A stretch of DNA of 64,000 bases, taken from positions 2,585,501 through 2,649,500 of the forward strand of contig NZ_CP027762.1 of the NCBI RefSeq assembly GCF_003852315.1. The letters are read 5' to 3'. The notes below the pieces were generated by a model. It did no database searches, was not told the DNA's origin, and was given only the letters and a program-made list of their open reading frames with translations. This DNA comes from Pseudomonas sp. LBUM920 (GTDB taxonomy: Bacteria > Pseudomonadota > Gammaproteobacteria > Pseudomonadales > Pseudomonadaceae). Both the position numbers and the translations under genes were made by a program. This document shows, in pieces, positions 62,101-64,000 of this stretch (the first letter of the stretch is position 1; every line of letters begins with the position of its first letter).

Positions 62101-64000
62101 GGCCAGCTGGCAGGCCGACGCTACCTTGCTGTACCAGGGGCGTAACGACCTGCAAGTCAAGATCCGCGGTTTTCGTATCGAGCCGGGCGAAATCGAAACC
62201 TGCCTGGCCGCGTTCCCCGGCGTAAAAGACGCGGTGGTGCTGGCCCGCGAAGACGAGCCGGGCGACAAGCGCCTGGTGGCGTATTACACCGCCCAGGCAC
62301 CCTTGGACATCCAGGCACTGCGCGCTCATCTGCAAGGCCGGTTGCCGGACTACATGGTGCCGTCGGCCTACGTGTGGCTGGCACTGTTGCCACTGACCGC
62401 CAACGGCAAGCTCGACCGCAAGGGCCTGCCCGTACCCGATCAGAGCGCGCTGCTCAGCCGGGGTTACGAGGCGCCGGAGGGCGAGGTGGAAACCTTGCTG
62501 GCACAGATCTGGCAGGACGTGCTCAAGCTCGAGCGTGTCGGCCGGCATGACCATTTCTTCGAGTTGGGCGGGCATTCCTTGCTGGCGGTGAGCCTGATTG
62601 AGCGCATGCGTCAGGTGGGCTTGAGCGCGGATGTGCGTGTGCTGTTCAGCCAGCCAAGCCTGGCGGCGCTGGCAGCGGCAGTCGGCAGCGGGCGTGAGAT
62701 CGAGGTGCCGGCCAATGGCATTCCAGCCGGCTGCGCCCAGATAACGCCGTCGATGCTGACCCTGGTGCAACTCGACCAGGCGGCGATCGAGCGTATCGTC
62801 GCCACCGTGCCGGGTGGCGCGGCCAATGTGCAGGATATCTACCCGCTCGCGCCGCTGCAGGAAGGCATTCTTTATCACCATATCAGCGCCGAGCAGGGCG
62901 ACCCGTACCTGCTGCAGTCGCGCATGGCGTTTGACAGCCTTGAGCGTTTGCACGCCTTCATGGGCGCGCTGCAACAGGTGGCGGCCCGTCACGATATCCT
63001 GCGCACCGGCGTGGTCTGGGAAGGTCTGGACAGCCCGGTGCAAGTGGTCTGGCGCGAGGCCCGGCTGGTGGTGCAAGAGGTTGTTCTGGACCCGGCTGAG
63101 GGCGGCGTCATCGAGCAACTGCACGAACGTTTCGATGCCCGCCACTATCGCCTGGACATCACCCAGGCGCCGCTGCTGCGCATGGTCTATGCCCAGGACC
63201 CGGCGAATAATCGGGTCGCGGCAATCCTGTTGTTCCATCACCTGGCGCTCGACCATACCGCCATGGAAGTGGTCGGCCAGGAGATGCGTGCGTTCCTGTT
63301 CAACCAGGCCGAGGCACTGCCCGACGCTGCACCGTTTCGCAACTACGTGGCCCAGGCGCGACTCGGTGTCAGCGTGGCGGAACACGAGCAGTTCTTTTGC
63401 GACATGCTCGCCGATGTCGATGAACCGACCTTGCCCTTTGGCGTGCAGGACGTGCAGGGCGACGGCCGCGCTATCGAAGAGGCCGAACAGCCGCTGGACG
63501 CCGCGTTGGCAATGCGGGTGCGTGAACAGGCGCGGGTGCTGGGGGTGAGTGCGGCCAGCCTGATGCACCTGGCGTGGGCGCAAGTGCTGGGGCTGGTGTC
63601 CGGGTGTGATGAGGTGGTGTTCGGCACGGTGCTGATGGGGCGTATGCAGGCGGGTGAGGGCGCTGACCGTGCGTTGGGCATGTTCATCAACACCTTGCCG
63701 TTGCGCGTCGATGTGGCGTGCGCTGCTGCGGCGGCCGTCAAGGCGACTCATGCCCGCTTGAGCGCGCTGCTGGGGCACGAGCATGCGTCGTTGGCCCTCG
63801 CCCAGCGTTGCAGCGGCGTACCGACGGCCGTGCCGTTGTTCAGCGCCTTGCTCAATTACCGTCACAGCACCCCCGGCGAAATGGCCCGCGATGGCCATGG
63901 CATCTGGGAAGGCGTGCAACTGCTGGGCGGTGAGGAACGCAGCAATTACCCGCTGACCCTCAGCGTCGATGACTTCGGCACAGGCTTTGGCCTGAGCGTG
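56171..64000 (+). CDS. Nonribosomal peptide synthetase, modules Thr and Val-like, 3' end outside window
   Basis: The frame stays open from the ATG at 56171 to the window edge: at least 2610 residues, no stop reached. Order: TubC-like docking segment (1 to about 50); C1 (about 75-525); A1 (about 550-1030); carrier domain with Ser1083 (FELGGHSLL); C2 (about 1140-1600); A2 (about 1610-2085); carrier with Ser2136; start of C3. A1 pocket residues read D-F-W-N-I-G-M-V-H-K, the threonine code. A2 reads D-A-L-W-I-G-G-T-F-K, closest to valine codes. No epimerisation domain is seen. All three C domains carry HHxxxDH (229, 1299, 2356) in place of HHxxxDG. The docking start implies transfer from another synthetase or an acyl starter. 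Style is that of Pseudomonas lipopeptide synthetases; the product is not identifiable. Confidence 0.93.
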   Translation, partial: MQFSELLAAISTHAIRLQLEEGDLIILGDDEALDDALWDQLIAHKPRLLEWVAEQGGDWLSPAYRITPDMLPLVSLDQPAIDRIVAAIPGGAANVQDIYPLAPLQEGMLYHHLSAQQGDPYVLHAQFVFDSRARLSAFAQALQWVIDRHDILRTSMAWERLDEPLQVVWRKANLVCEEAYFKGGDALAQLLARYDARAYRMDLGQAPLLRLVFADDPANSRVVAMLLFHHTILDHTALDVVRHEIQLYLAGEQAQAGAPVAFRGYIAQVRHGVSEQAHEAFFREMLADIDEPTLPFGLQDVQGDGQGIDEARIPVDSALSRRLRSLARPLGVSVASMMHLALARVLGVVSGRDAVVFGTVMLGRMGAGEGGERALGMFINTLPLRVDVGEQGVRAGVKATHARLTALLNHEHASLALAQRCSGVAAPTPLFSAMLNYRHSAATDMAAVIDVAEGIQVLGAQERTNYPLTVNVDDLGEDFALTVMVDAVIGAQRVAAYLHTALHSLADALEQRPDQPLSGLNILPDTERHHLLHRLNQSPAHYADTALIHQQVETHAAARPEAIAVRFDTQRLTYRQLNERANQVAHRLLAQGVRPDDRVAICVERGPEMIIGLLGILKAGAGYVPIDPAYPLERIAYTLADSEPLAVLVQANTRHLVGELAQIDLNSLRGESIVNPRISLSPANLAYVIYTSGSTGLPKGVMIEHRQVARLFTATDHWFGFNRNDVWALFHSFAFDFSVWEIWGALMHGGQLLIVPQLVSRSPDECYALICDAGVSILNQTPSAFRQLIAAQSAQSHSLRQVIFGGEALEPGMLKPWYARAINAGTQLVNMYGITETTVHVTYRALEAADAQLVGVSPIGVRIPDLQLYVLDERREPLPFGVVGELYVGGAGVARGYLNRDALNAERFLADPATGLRMYKTGDLGRLLPDGSVEYLGRNDDQVKIRGFRIELGEIQARLVTADGVRDAVVIAREDAPGDKRLVAYVIAERELGAAELRDHLLLSLAEYMVPSAFVRLDQFPLTTNGKLDRKALPAPDADALARRDYAAPQGAVEAAIASIWQQLLKLDKVGRDDNFFELGGHSLLAVKLIERMRQVDLSCDVRVLFGQPTLAALAAAVGGQQEVQVPANLIVDPCERITPDMLPLVALDQAAIDHILESVPGGIANVQDIYGLAPLQAGILYHHLATTEGDPYVLQVQLRFADQAAVDAFIQALHSVIERNDILRTGIVWEGLDEPVQVVLRQAPLAVERIDAHGLDALALLQQRFDPRHYRLDLSRASLMHFGYAEQQGGYVGILLLHHILLDHTALQVLVEEMSASLAGTSAQLPDAVQYRNYVAQARLGVTQAQHEAFFSDMLGDIDEPTLAFGLHDVNGDGSGIVDAHVPLEPALSHGLREQARQLGVSTASLVHLAWAQVLAQVSGQQDVVFGTVLLGRMQGGEGADRALGMFINTLPLRVSLGAVSVQAGVRATHARLAQLLGHEHASLSLAQRCSGVPGSLPLFSTLLNYRHSAPGEAPGDSPFAASGIEILSSQERSNYPLVLNVDDLGSGFSLTVQGVNSLDVQRVGAYMLTALSHLVTALQQAPTTPLQAVSILPAAERHQLLVAFNATARDYPSQLTVHQLFEAQALARPDAVAAVQGALSLSYRDLNRRANRLAHHLISQGVQPGESVAIALPRSLDLLVCQLAILKCAAAYVPLDVNAPVERQAFMVQDSGAHRVLNTLADLNLDAQSPRNPDLAQSAQSVAYIMYTSGSTGAPKGVQVPHRAISRLVLNNGYADFNERDRVAFASNPAFDASTLDVWAPLLNGGCVVVVEHAVLLSQAAFASLLQEQAVSVLWMTAGLFHQYADALLPVFRQLRYLIVGGDVLDPQVIGRVLQHGKPQHLLNGYGPTEATTFSTTFEITAPGAGSIPIGRPIANAQAYVLDARQQPLPLGVVGELYIGGAGVANGYLNQPQLTAEKFIPNPFGEGLLYRTGDLASWQADATLLYQGRNDLQVKIRGFRIEPGEIETCLAAFPGVKDAVVLAREDEPGDKRLVAYYTAQAPLDIQALRAHLQGRLPDYMVPSAYVWLALLPLTANGKLDRKGLPVPDQSALLSRGYEAPEGEVETLLAQIWQDVLKLERVGRHDHFFELGGHSLLAVSLIERMRQVGLSADVRVLFSQPSLAALAAAVGSGREIEVPANGIPAGCAQITPSMLTLVQLDQAAIERIVATVPGGAANVQDIYPLAPLQEGILYHHISAEQGDPYLLQSRMAFDSLERLHAFMGALQQVAARHDILRTGVVWEGLDSPVQVVWREARLVVQEVVLDPAEGGVIEQLHERFDARHYRLDITQAPLLRMVYAQDPANNRVAAILLFHHLALDHTAMEVVGQEMRAFLFNQAEALPDAAPFRNYVAQARLGVSVAEHEQFFCDMLADVDEPTLPFGVQDVQGDGRAIEEAEQPLDAALAMRVREQARVLGVSAASLMHLAWAQVLGLVSGCDEVVFGTVLMGRMQAGEGADRALGMFINTLPLRVDVACAAAAAVKATHARLSALLGHEHASLALAQRCSGVPTAVPLFSALLNYRHSTPGEMARDGHGIWEGVQLLGGEERSNYPLTLSVDDFGTGFGLSV

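Noticed and set aside
61208..63919. 903-codon minus-strand frame opposite the NRPS
   Set aside because: Antisense shadow of a repetitive GC-rich NRPS; the plus frame shows complete C, A and carrier motifs across the same stretch.

Overview
The window reads as a chromosomal segment of a fluorescent-type Pseudomonas (P. fluorescens group). It has high GC with long antisense shadow ORFs, many GTGGGAGC...GCTCCCAC REP/REPIN elements, and a gene order (npp peptide transporter, mltD, gloB, methyltransferase, rnhA, dnaQ, lysine decarboxylase) that I recognise from P. aeruginosa PA1807-PA1818. Functions are assigned from protein motifs and context read by eye; no database search was run.

Layout. 1-11800: two peptide/nucleoside-peptide ABC importer loci on the minus strand. 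A five-gene operon (nppA1-A2-B-C-D) is separated by ppiC and a 1-kb non-coding palindromic element from a second binding-protein/permease pair that runs off the left edge. 12038-16498: mltD, gloB, a methyltransferase, rnhA and dnaQ. 16702-19548: a lysine decarboxylase coupled to a streptothricin-acetyltransferase-like GNAT. 19545-24234: two LysR regulators, an orphan pseudopilin-like gene, small unknown genes and two flavin reductases. 24254-28330: poxB and the cysI-DUF934 sulfite reductase unit. 28564-30055: a 37-aa membrane protein, an orphan periplasmic binding protein and a DUF2970 gene. 30197-37183: a 2328-aa LRR protein ending in a NEL-type E3 ubiquitin ligase domain. 37188-45101: metH with a consensus MetR site upstream, cti, an acyltransferase and nfuA.

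45311-55956 is a cobalamin region organised around two divergent cobalamin riboswitches. The leftward unit is cbtB-cbtA-cobE-cobM (cobalt uptake and corrin ring methylation). The rightward unit is cobW-cobN-chlI/chlD (cobalt delivery and chelation). The chelatase is of the hybrid CobN + ChlI/ChlD type. The chlI and chlD parts are joined by what looks like a complete -1 programmed frameshift cassette: A_AAA_AAG, a 6-nt spacer, a 13-bp stem and a 0-frame stop one codon after the slip. metH is a B12-dependent enzyme, so the window holds both makers and a user of the cofactor.

56171-64000 (cut by the right edge) is a large NRPS: TubC-type docking segment, C-A(Thr)-T, C-A(Val-like)-T, C. Two copies of a ~1-kb non-coding element with terminal inverted repeats (3424-4431 and 47767-48779) lie about 43 kb apart in direct orientation. 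The second copy abuts a telomere-like (CCAA)7(CCCAA)9 tract next to the cobW riboswitch.
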